Under the pieces are notes generated by a model that did no database searches, was not told where the DNA came from, and was given only the letters and a program-made list of their open reading frames with translations. The position numbers and the translations under genes were made by a program. Below, piece after piece: positions 27,199-34,264 of a DNA stretch of 64,000 bases; within the stretch, counting starts at the first letter, position 1; every line of letters begins with the position of its first letter. Source of the DNA: Oscillospiraceae bacterium (lineage in GTDB: Bacteria > Bacillota > Clostridia > Oscillospirales > Oscillospiraceae); contig CAJTEA010000003.1 of the NCBI GenBank assembly GCA_910575265.1, positions 62,001 through 126,000 of the forward strand, written 5' to 3'.

Positions 27199-27305
27199 TT
27201 GACGTAAAAAATAAAACTGGCAGACATCCTGAAAAGTGGAAATCCCCTAACCTCTCGCGACACAAGAGGTTGGGGGATTTTTTGGCGGACATATTGAGTA
27301 AACCG
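27199..27305 (+). repeat. GTCTACC-type element, degenerate third copy, with terminator
   Basis: It shares TTGACGTAAAAAA, CTGGYAGACAT and the AATCCCC...GGGGGATT hairpin with the elements upstream of both SLH genes. The stem at 27241-27282 ends in six T and should terminate the phosphoglucomutase transcript. Confidence 0.65.
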
Positions 27306-27327
27306 GCGATGGCGGCGCGCGGAAAAG

Positions 27328-27437
27328 GGCGCGGTACGTCCTGATTTCCAATAAATGTATGAAAACGTCCCACATTGGGGCGTTTTCCTCGTATTTACAG
27401 GGGAGCGAAAAAGCCCCCTTTGGCGAAAGGGCTTTTT
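27328..27437 (+). promoter_or_regulatory. Conserved leader box and hairpins, copy B
   Basis: The box ATTTCCAATAAATGTATG (27344-27361) is identical to copy A at 14963, followed by the same AACGTCCC/GGGGCGTT stem (27364-27384). Unlike copy A, a second hairpin (AAAGCCC/GGGCTTT, about 27409-27435) with six T stands between the box and the gene and could act as an attenuator. Confidence 0.55.
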
Positions 27438-27470
27438 TCGCGCCCCACAACGATTTAAGGAGGAAATTTT

Positions 27471-27968
27471 ATGGCGAGCAATCAGACACCCAATTACGGG
27501 CTTTCCCAGTGGAAACGGACGGACCAGGTGCGGATGGAGGACTTCAACGCGGACAACGCCAAAATTGACGCGGCCATCCAGGCGGTGGACCGGCGGGTGG
27601 AGGGCAAGGCGGACGTCTCGGCGGTGGACAGGCTCAATCAGACGGTCAGCCAGCAGGTGGGCGCTCTGGCGGGCAAGGGGAACTGTCAGATTTCCACGAT
27701 CAGCTATGTGGGGAATGGCCGCTTTGGGCAGAACGCTCCCTGCTCCCTCTCCTTCCCGAAGCTGCCGAAGCTGGTTCTTGTATTTGCCAGTAACGGTTAT
27801 CCGCTCTTTCTGATGCCGCCCAGCACATCCGCCGCTGTGGACGGCCGGGGGGTTACTGTGTTCTGGGGGGAACGGAGCGTCTCCTGGTACAGTACGACGA
27901 GCGAGGGAATCCAGCTCAATATATCGGGGATAACCTACCATGGCCTGGTACTGATGGAGTGGAGCTGA
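27471..27968 (+). CDS. Tail-fibre-like protein of unknown function, paralogue of 15047
   Basis: A 165-residue protein. Its N-terminus (YGLSQWKRTDQVRMEDFNADNAKIDAAI) parallels the gene at 15047. A short coiled-coil-like stretch (about 33-63, VDRRVEGKADVSAVDRLNQTV) follows. The C-terminal part starts YVGNGRFGQNAPCSLSFPKLPKLVLVF, which resembles the end domain of many Firmicute phage tail-fibre or surface proteins. No signal peptide is seen. ATG follows AAGGAGGAA. It converges on SLH gene 2 with the toxin-antitoxin-like locus between. Role unknown. Confidence 0.75.
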   Translation: MASNQTPNYGLSQWKRTDQVRMEDFNADNAKIDAAIQAVDRRVEGKADVSAVDRLNQTVSQQVGALAGKGNCQISTISYVGNGRFGQNAPCSLSFPKLPKLVLVFASNGYPLFLMPPSTSAAVDGRGVTVFWGERSVSWYSTTSEGIQLNISGITYHGLVLMEWS

Positions 27969-27973
27969 CGGAA

Positions 27974-28003
27974 AAAAGGCCCCCGGGCCTTATGGCCCGG
28001 GGG
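27974..28003. repeat. 30-bp direct repeat, left copy (also a hairpin)
   Basis: Identical over 30 bases to 28302-28331. Each copy is a 10-bp GC-rich stem with TTAT loop, and read on the minus strand it ends in T residues, so both look like terminators for leftward transcripts. The two copies bracket the small-peptide locus. Confidence 0.85.
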
Positions 28004-28007
28004 AACG

Positions 28008-28036
28008 TTGACGAATAAGCGCTGATATGACATAAT
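28008..28036 (+). promoter_or_regulatory. Rightward promoter of the 20-residue ORF
   Basis: TTGACG (28008-28013), 17-base spacer, CATAAT (28031-28036). The predicted RNA begins near 28043 with AGGAGACGCC...GGGGCGTTC, which can form a 5' hairpin. Confidence 0.65.
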
Positions 28037-28105
28037 TTACTACGAGGAGACGCCGCCCCGGATTGGAGGGGCGTTCAGCTGCACCACCCGGAAGGGGGTG
28101 AGGTT

Positions 28106-28168
28106 ATGCCAATTACGATCACGTTACATATCCGTGGATATACCGTAACGATAAAGATCAAAAGGTGA
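28106..28168 (+). CDS. 20-residue peptide, candidate type I toxin
   Basis: A 21-codon ATG frame encoding a basic, beta-branched peptide that opens MPITITLHIRG and ends in TIKIKR. Its ribosome site (AGGGGGTGAGG) lies in a predicted hairpin with the upstream CACCACCC (loop GGAA), which would hide it. The stop codon runs straight into a strong hairpin terminator. A sigma-A promoter precedes it and a second, opposing promoter lies beyond the terminator. This layout is that of par/Fst type I toxin-antitoxin loci, but the peptide does not look like the hydrophobic Fst family. A toxin function is inference; I do not recognise the peptide. Confidence 0.5.
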   Translation: MPITITLHIRGYTVTIKIKR

Positions 28169-28195
28169 AACCGTCGCCCCGACCGGCGACGGTTT
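28168..28195. terminator. Shared bidirectional terminator of the small-peptide locus
   Basis: Perfect 11-bp stem AAACCGTCGCC / GGCGACGGTTT with a CCGACC loop, placed at the meeting point of the two convergent transcripts. Both sides are moderately T-rich. Confidence 0.7.
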
Positions 28196-28250
28196 CTAAC
28201 ATTTCTTAGGGACTAGCGGTTCCGGCAGAACGCCCTATGGCGTCTCCTTG
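28195..28250 (-). ncRNA. Putative antisense/antitoxin RNA opposing the 20-residue ORF
   Basis: From the leftward promoter at 28284-28256 an RNA would begin near 28249 with AGGAGACGCC, the same decamer that begins the toxin-side RNA, followed by a GGGCGTT hairpin arm. It would end at the shared terminator after about 80 bases. The complementary 5' hairpins and terminator stem would allow pairing with the peptide mRNA. Confidence 0.45.
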
Positions 28251-28255
28251 CTTGT

Positions 28256-28284
28256 AATATACCATTCTTCCGCCTTCTTGTCAA
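28256..28284 (-). promoter_or_regulatory. Leftward promoter of the putative antitoxin RNA
   Basis: Minus strand: TTGACA (28284-28279), exactly 17 bases, TATATT (28261-28256). Near-consensus, with no ORF behind it, which argues for a non-coding transcript. Confidence 0.7.
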
Positions 28285-28301
28285 GGCGCTATTTTTTTGT
28301 C

Positions 28302-28331
28302 AAAAGGCCCCCGGGCCTTATGGCCCGGGGG
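28302..28331. repeat. 30-bp direct repeat, right copy; terminator of SLH gene 2
   Basis: Identical to 27974-28003. On the minus strand it follows the SLH stop codon and ends in CCTTTT, so it should terminate the SLH mRNA. Confidence 0.85.
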
Positions 28332-28363
28332 TGCCCCGCTCTCTCTAAAGCGGAAGGGTTCGC

Positions 28364-31300
28364 TTATTTTTTCAGCGCGCTGTAATCAAGGTTCAGCGTC
28401 CAACCGGTTCCCCGATCATTCGCGTTGGGACCGAAGTGGATGGTAACAGGAGCGCTGCTTGCCCCGGTATTCTCGTTCCAGGCGAAGAGGAGATAGCCAG
28501 GATCACCAGTTCCGATGGTGGCAGTATTCCCGTTCGGCGCCCCGGCGCTCACAGCCGTAAAGTGTGTGATGTCCGAGTCCTCGGTGGGCCGCTGGATCCC
28601 CACAACGATGAAGTGGGTGAACTGATCTTGGGTGAACCACACACGGTCCTGTCCGGTGATAGTCATGCCGCCAAATGTGTAATCGCCATAAGTCTCCATG
28701 TCGAAGGCCTTGGACACGGTGATCATACCGTCACGCACGTCAAAGGACTGGCCGTCGGCGGGCAGAACTTTATTGTTGTTCGCATTGTCGCCGGCAGCGC
28801 CGATCAGCGTGTTATTCACGGCGGTGGGCACCACAGCGATGGGAGGCGCGGTGTAGGACGCGGTGGCGTCCTGGGGGGCGACCAGGGTGGTATCGCCCTT
28901 GGTGACCTCAAAGGAGACGGTGTAGGTGCCGCTCTTCGCGCCGCCAGCCTGATTCAGCTGCTCGCTGCTGTTGGTCTCGCACTTGCCCATCTCCCAGTGG
29001 AAGGTGGCGGGCTGGCCAGCCGCACGGCCACCATTGCCGATTGTCCATGTCTCCTTGGTCTCGGTCACGTTCTGGGTATCCGTGTCATCGACGTTCAGCT
29101 GTCCAAGTTCCTGACCGTTCAGCTTGACGGTGGCGACGATCTTGGTTCCCTCCTCAAGAGCAACCACGGGAGTTACCTTCACCACCAGCCAGGGCAGGGT
29201 GGACTTTCCGTAGGCCTGGACCCTGTCCCAGGTGGTGTTGTTGCCGTCGGGCTTGAAGCCGGCGGCCACAGCGTTAGCGAAATCGTTGCCGTTGGTGATG
29301 ATCCGGGCCTCAACCTCGATGGGGGAGTTCTTCTCCACGCCGCCCACGTCGTCAGAAACCTCGACCTTAGCCGGGTCGGTGATGCTTCCGGACGACTCGT
29401 TGGTAATAGGCCTCCCAATGTCACTGGAAGCGGTGATGGTGGTGTTGGTGGTCGTGGTGACGGGCACCTTGGTAACCTCATCCACCAGCAGGCCGGGGTT
29501 GGTGGTGCTGTTCACCGTGGGAGGCAGGGTCAGGGTGGCCCCAGCCGCCATCGCGACCTTGTTGGTCTCGTTCTTCTCGGTGATGGCGACAGCGCTGGTT
29601 CTGTTGTTGATGCTGATTTGAGCGGTGGTGGTGGTCTCCTCCACCTCGGTGGCCCGGGCGCCGGCCATGTTCTTCACAATCAGCTTGCCGGCCAGGGTCT
29701 TGATGTCGGCGTAGCCGTTGTTGGAGGCAGAGGTGCCGTCACCCACAACGATGACGCCGGTGGTGGTCACGGTCCCGCTCACGTGCAGGGAGTTGGAGGA
29801 GTACACATAAATGATTGTGTCGCTCACCGACCCGACGTAAGCGGTGCCGTTCACCGTGAGGGAAGCAGTGTCGCTCCCATAAGAGCTGATGGTGCCGGCC
29901 ACGCTCAGGGTGGTGCCGGAGGTCAGATTGACCACGTTGCCGCCCCGCATGGTGAAGTTGCCGGAGACGGTCATATCCCGGGTGATGTTATATACTGTCT
30001 TGGGAACTGTGGCGGTTCCGGTACGGAACACGACATTAGCGGCCTCAACGGGGAAGTTGACGCTCTGAGTCATGACCTCAAAGGTGCCGCTCCCGCCATT
30101 GCCGGCGCGAACCACCAGCTTGCCGGTGCGGCTGCCGGTGCCGTCAGCGCCAATGACGATGTTGTTCGTACCGTCATTCTGATAGCAGTACAGGTCGCCA
30201 AGAACGGTCAGGGTACGGTCGGCGGGGATAATCAGGGTGCGGTGGGTGGCGCTCAAGTCCCGAGGACGCCAGGTGCCGTTGATTACAACGTCCTTGCCGT
30301 CATTCAGCAGCTGCTGGACCCGGGTCAGGTCGCTGTTCGGGTCGATGGACTCGCCGGTGACCACAGGATCATAGCCGGGTCTGTTGGTCTGCGGCTTGGT
30401 GTTGTCCTGGAAGAACACCCACTCGGCACGGCCGGTGCTGTTCAGCACGGCCACAACACGGCCGCTGAACTGCTTGCCGTTGGTGGGGTTGTTGCTGCCG
30501 TTGCGGTCGGCGTCGTTAATCAGGTTGAAGGCTTCGGCCACGGTGCCGCAGTCGTCATAGACCCACTCGCCATTCACAAAATGACGGATAACCGCTTTCG
30601 CGTCCGCCATGATCGCCAGACCCTCGTCGTTGTTGGAGGCGTCGAACTTCAGGGTCCGGCCCTGGAGGGTCATGGTGTTGTAGTAGTAGCTGCTTCCATC
30701 CTGGGTGTAGGCGCCCTTCACGCCGGTGGCCGCGCTGTTAAAGGCGGAGGTGTTGACATCGATGTCGTAGACATTGTAGTCAGCCAGATCGGTGCTGTTG
30801 GGCTTGCCATTCTTGGTGAGATTGTGCAGATAGTCGTAGTTGCTGTACACCTCGTCGGCCTGGATGGTCAGGGCGGTGTCGCTCACCTCAACCCCGCTGG
30901 CGTTCAGGGCGTTGGGCAGGATGTTGATCTTGGTGACGTAGCCGTCGGAATCCAGGATCAGCTCCTGCACGGTGCCGGGCCGCAGCTGGGAGGTGGTGTT
31001 GCTGTACTTGCTCTTGATGGTCTTGGTGTCCTTCACGCCGTCCATGATGACTTCCACGTCCCAGTAATGGACGTAGTCGCCATTGGTGTCCCGCTCGATG
31101 CGCTCGTTCTTGGCGCCGCCGCGGATGTAGGCGTAGTTGTCCACAACGCCCTCGGCCTCACCCAGGACCACGCAGGCGATGATGTAGTTGTTGTCGCTGT
31201 CATACACGGCGTGAGCCCAGCTGCCGGGCTGATAGATCAGCTTCACGTCCTGCACGCCGGTGTACCGGCCGGTAATCTCAGTGACTCCCTTTTTGCTGGG

Positions 31301-33364
31301 ACCGGGCTTGTTGCCGTCCTGGGTCACGTCGCCCATCTCAGCGGTGATGTAGACGGAGGCGTCCTCGCCGTAGGCGTTTCCAACACCGTTGCTGTTGGCG
31401 GGCACGCTAACATAGCTTCCATAAGTCGCGCCAGTGGCGGAGGGAACCAGCCGGACATTGGAGCAGTCGATCACGGTGTCGGCCGCGGTGGCAAAGGTGC
31501 GGGTCCAGCCGTCCACAGGGGTCAGGGTGTAGACGTTGTTGCGCACGGAGTAGGTATACCACATCTCCTCGTGGTTCTGGTCCTGCGTCCAGGTGGTGTA
31601 CCCGGCCTTGGGAACGCCGTTGGGCGCGATGTTCTTGTTGGTATCGGACACGTTTACATCAATGGCGCTCATCGTGCCGTCGGTAAAGATACCATTCGCC
31701 TTGGCGGTGGTCATGCCGATGGCGCTTCCGGGACGGTCATAGCCGGTGATGAACACATACTGGGACTGGCCGGAATACAGTTCGGCGCCGATGAAGTAGC
31801 CGTACTGATCCATGTACAGGGTGTAAGTCTTATCCACCAGACGGTCGTCGGAGTAGTTGTTCAGGGTGTTCTGCTTGTACCAGGCCTGAGCGTTAGCCTT
31901 GTAGGTGGTGCCGCTGGTGGTAATGTCAGTGACCTTGCGGCTGGCGTCGTTGCCGGCGTTCCAGTTGGAGTAATCCTCCGTTTTGCTGGCGAAGCCGGTG
32001 ACCTCTACGTTCTCCATGATTTCCACGTCGAACATATCAACCACGACCTTGGCGGAGGCCAGATTGCTCTCGTCGGCCCAGTTGACCAGCATCCAATCGT
32101 CCTTTTTCAGGTCCGCGATGCCGGGCACGTCCTCCAGGTCCACCAGCTTGGTGATGCCGCCGTTGCTGTCATAAACAGTCAGGGACACGTTCTCAGCGCT
32201 GGCGTTATAGTCGCTGTTGGCCTGAGCCAGGTAAGTGTTGATGGACACGATGGTGACCAGTTCCTTGTCGTTGTCCAGATAGATCTCAGTCAGGACGCCC
32301 CGGCCGGTGCCAGCCAGATTGGTATTATTGGAGCGGACCAGGTTATCCTTGACCAGATTGCCAACACTGTTGTTGCCGTTCACATAGCCATCCAGATAAG
32401 CGATCAGATCGTTGTCCCGAATGGTGGACTGGCCCAGCAGATCATAGACCTCCCGGCCTTTGACGCTATCGGTGTAAGCCTCGTGAACCAGCAGCTCCTT
32501 CTTGGCGTAGGTGCCCACCTCGGTGCCCTTGTAGCTCCAGGTACGGGCAGGACGGCCAAAGACGTCCAGGGAGTCGTCGTTCAGCTTCAGGTCGCCGTTG
32601 TACAGCTCCTCGCCCAGCTGGACGTAGTACTGGCCGCGGTTGAGGTTGTTGCCGCCAGACACATCGCTGGTACGGCGCTCAATGGACTGATACTTGCTCT
32701 CGGTGCTGGTGCGGGCGGTGTACTCGGCCCGGTAGCCCACGACCACGCCGTTGACCTCGATGCCGGGAGTGCCGGTGAAGGTCACCATCTCGGACTTCAG
32801 GGCGTTCAGAGCCATCTGAGCCACCTGGTTCCGGGTCATCTGAGCGGTGGCGCTGGAGCCAACGCCCTCAAAGATCCCAACCTGGGTGCCCTGGCTGACG
32901 GTAGCCACCTCAAAGCCGGCGCTGTAGTCCTGGGAGTACTTGAAGTAACCCAGGGCGCGCATCATCATGCTGGCCGCCTGGACGGGGGTGATGCCGTCGT
33001 CAGAGCCGTAGATGGTGGCGCTGTAGCCAGAGGTAATGCCGTTGGCGTAGCAGGCGCCCACATACCCCCGGGCCCAGGTGGGCACGTCGGTAAAGGGGCA
33101 GGTAGCCTCATAGTACTGGTAGTCCAGGTTCAGCAGGTTGGCCATAATGACCGCCATCTGAGCCCGGGTCACGAGGTCGTCAGGGCCGAAGTCGCCATTG
33201 TCATAACCGCGAATGACGTCAACTGCGTTGAGGACCTCGATGGCCTCGACGTTGTTTTCATCGTCAACGTCGGGGAAGCCCGCAGCGCCGGCCCCGACAA
33301 CCATCATGCCAAGCAGCATCACGGAAGCCAGGGTCAGGCTGAGAGCCCGCTTCAGGTTTCTCAT
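28364..33364 (-). CDS. Giant SLH-domain surface protein 2
   Basis: A 1666-residue exported protein. Signal peptide (MRNLKRALSLTLASVMLLGM) and three SLH repeats (to about residue 215) are almost identical to SLH protein 1. A long ectodomain follows. Around residues 1050-1290 it is a run of short repeated strands rich in Thr, Val, Gly and Asn (TLTVLGDLYCYQN, GKLVVRAGNGG, SGNFTMRGGNVV), suggesting a right-handed beta-helix. Ig-like segments complete the C-terminus. ATG 33364 is chosen for the AGGAGG nine bases before it; the frame open from 33496 has no ribosome site. Likely cell-wall-anchored via secondary polymers; possibly an adhesin or S-layer subunit. Confidence 0.88.
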   Translation of the reverse strand: MRNLKRALSLTLASVMLLGMMVVGAGAAGFPDVDDENNVEAIEVLNAVDVIRGYDNGDFGPDDLVTRAQMAVIMANLLNLDYQYYEATCPFTDVPTWARGYVGACYANGITSGYSATIYGSDDGITPVQAASMMMRALGYFKYSQDYSAGFEVATVSQGTQVGIFEGVGSSATAQMTRNQVAQMALNALKSEMVTFTGTPGIEVNGVVVGYRAEYTARTSTESKYQSIERRTSDVSGGNNLNRGQYYVQLGEELYNGDLKLNDDSLDVFGRPARTWSYKGTEVGTYAKKELLVHEAYTDSVKGREVYDLLGQSTIRDNDLIAYLDGYVNGNNSVGNLVKDNLVRSNNTNLAGTGRGVLTEIYLDNDKELVTIVSINTYLAQANSDYNASAENVSLTVYDSNGGITKLVDLEDVPGIADLKKDDWMLVNWADESNLASAKVVVDMFDVEIMENVEVTGFASKTEDYSNWNAGNDASRKVTDITTSGTTYKANAQAWYKQNTLNNYSDDRLVDKTYTLYMDQYGYFIGAELYSGQSQYVFITGYDRPGSAIGMTTAKANGIFTDGTMSAIDVNVSDTNKNIAPNGVPKAGYTTWTQDQNHEEMWYTYSVRNNVYTLTPVDGWTRTFATAADTVIDCSNVRLVPSATGATYGSYVSVPANSNGVGNAYGEDASVYITAEMGDVTQDGNKPGPSKKGVTEITGRYTGVQDVKLIYQPGSWAHAVYDSDNNYIIACVVLGEAEGVVDNYAYIRGGAKNERIERDTNGDYVHYWDVEVIMDGVKDTKTIKSKYSNTTSQLRPGTVQELILDSDGYVTKINILPNALNASGVEVSDTALTIQADEVYSNYDYLHNLTKNGKPNSTDLADYNVYDIDVNTSAFNSAATGVKGAYTQDGSSYYYNTMTLQGRTLKFDASNNDEGLAIMADAKAVIRHFVNGEWVYDDCGTVAEAFNLINDADRNGSNNPTNGKQFSGRVVAVLNSTGRAEWVFFQDNTKPQTNRPGYDPVVTGESIDPNSDLTRVQQLLNDGKDVVINGTWRPRDLSATHRTLIIPADRTLTVLGDLYCYQNDGTNNIVIGADGTGSRTGKLVVRAGNGGSGTFEVMTQSVNFPVEAANVVFRTGTATVPKTVYNITRDMTVSGNFTMRGGNVVNLTSGTTLSVAGTISSYGSDTASLTVNGTAYVGSVSDTIIYVYSSNSLHVSGTVTTTGVIVVGDGTSASNNGYADIKTLAGKLIVKNMAGARATEVEETTTTAQISINNRTSAVAITEKNETNKVAMAAGATLTLPPTVNSTTNPGLLVDEVTKVPVTTTTNTTITASSDIGRPITNESSGSITDPAKVEVSDDVGGVEKNSPIEVEARIITNGNDFANAVAAGFKPDGNNTTWDRVQAYGKSTLPWLVVKVTPVVALEEGTKIVATVKLNGQELGQLNVDDTDTQNVTETKETWTIGNGGRAAGQPATFHWEMGKCETNSSEQLNQAGGAKSGTYTVSFEVTKGDTTLVAPQDATASYTAPPIAVVPTAVNNTLIGAAGDNANNNKVLPADGQSFDVRDGMITVSKAFDMETYGDYTFGGMTITGQDRVWFTQDQFTHFIVVGIQRPTEDSDITHFTAVSAGAPNGNTATIGTGDPGYLLFAWNENTGASSAPVTIHFGPNANDRGTGWTLNLDYSALKK

Positions 33365-33425
33365 TCGGATATTCCTCCTTACAAAATTTTTCGGCCTGAG
33401 AGGGGCCGTTTTTTTGGCGGAAATG

Positions 33426-33722
33426 CGGATCTGAAACTCACTATGGTAGCCTGTGGAGCTTAACCTTTTTGTAACAAAATTCTGCGTTTCCACCAAATTT
33501 TTCGAGGTTTTTCAACATTTTCGACCTGCCACGTCCGTGTCACGTCCCTTGCGGGGGGGTGAAAAAGTCGCGGAAAGTCGGCGAAAGCCCTCCAAACAGG
33601 GTCTTTTGGCGTAAAAAAGTAAACCTGGTAGACATCTGGTAGACGTCCTAAAAAATGGAAATCCCCCAACCTCTCGCGGGGCAAGGGGTTGGGGGATTTT
33701 TTGGTAGACATTTGGTAGACGG
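33426..33722 (-). repeat. Duplicated upstream region of SLH gene 2 with GTCTACC element
   Basis: Close match to 20108-20402. Its distal end (33604-33722) has GTCTACC pairs flanking a long hairpin (AATCCCCCAACC / GGTTGGGGGATT). Confidence 0.75.
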
Positions 33723-33790
33723 ACGCTTGATCCTGCGTCTGATAGTGATAGGATGCGGCTGCTGCCGGGACGGAAACGTTTTTCAGGCAC

Positions 33791-34130
33791 GACAAAGCGC
33801 CCCGGCAGTTAGCCGGGGCGCTTTGCCTGTGTGTTGTAAAAGGAGAGGGAGAAATGGGAGATACATGGTGTAGCTTGGCTACGGTGTTATCATAAAATAT
33901 AATTACGGCAATTTCGTGACCTTGCCGTGAACTTTTTGTAAACTCCCGTCTGTGTTGGTAAACGACAAACCGCCCCGGCCAGAGGTCGGGGCGGTTTGCC
34001 TGTGTGTTGTAAAGGAGAGAGAAAGGAGATACATTTCATTCACTTGACTACGGTATCATCATAGAATATGAATGCGGCTAAATCATGACATTCTGATGAA
34101 TTTTTTGTGAACAATTGCCAGCGTGTCGGC
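33791..34130 (+). repeat. Tandem 173-base structured element, two units
   Basis: Unit 1 starts at 33791 and unit 2 at 33964. Each has a long perfect hairpin (CAAAGCGCCCCGGC stem; CAAACCGCCCCG stem), the invariant TTTGCCTGTGTGTTGTAAA, a GGAGAG run, then TTGRCTACGG and a -10-like TATAAT or TATGAA 17 bases later. The stem swaps G-C for C-G between units, a compensatory change. It precedes the cation exporter gene; nothing coding is visible. Confidence 0.65.
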
Positions 34131-34264
34131 TTTTTGCTGCGATTACCCCAATTGATCCTCCCAAAGGTGTGAAGCGCTTGAAAAAGCCTCGCGTTCGTGA
34201 TAAAATACATAAATTACTACATAGCATGGAATCAGCTTTCATAACTGTGAGGTGCGTTTGGTTT

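Noticed and set aside
27355-27813. 152-codon frame starting MYENVPHWGV
   Set aside because: It begins in the leader box and then overlaps the 27471 gene out of frame; composition becomes Arg/Ser/Thr-rich. Only a short leader peptide remains conceivable.
27974-28331. CRISPR-like repeat
   Set aside because: Only two copies 328 bases apart, each a terminator hairpin; no array and no cas genes in the window.
28436-33463. Open frame of 1675 codons on the plus strand
   Set aside because: Exact antisense of SLH gene 2; long because the GC-rich coding strand rarely gives stops in that frame. The opposite strand has signal peptide, SLH motifs and ribosome site.
33791-34130. Metal riboswitch (yybP-ykoY or NiCo type) before the CDF gene
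   Set aside because: Neither the conserved loops of yybP-ykoY nor the paired glycine/cytosine-rich NiCo core can be found; left as an unnamed structured repeat.
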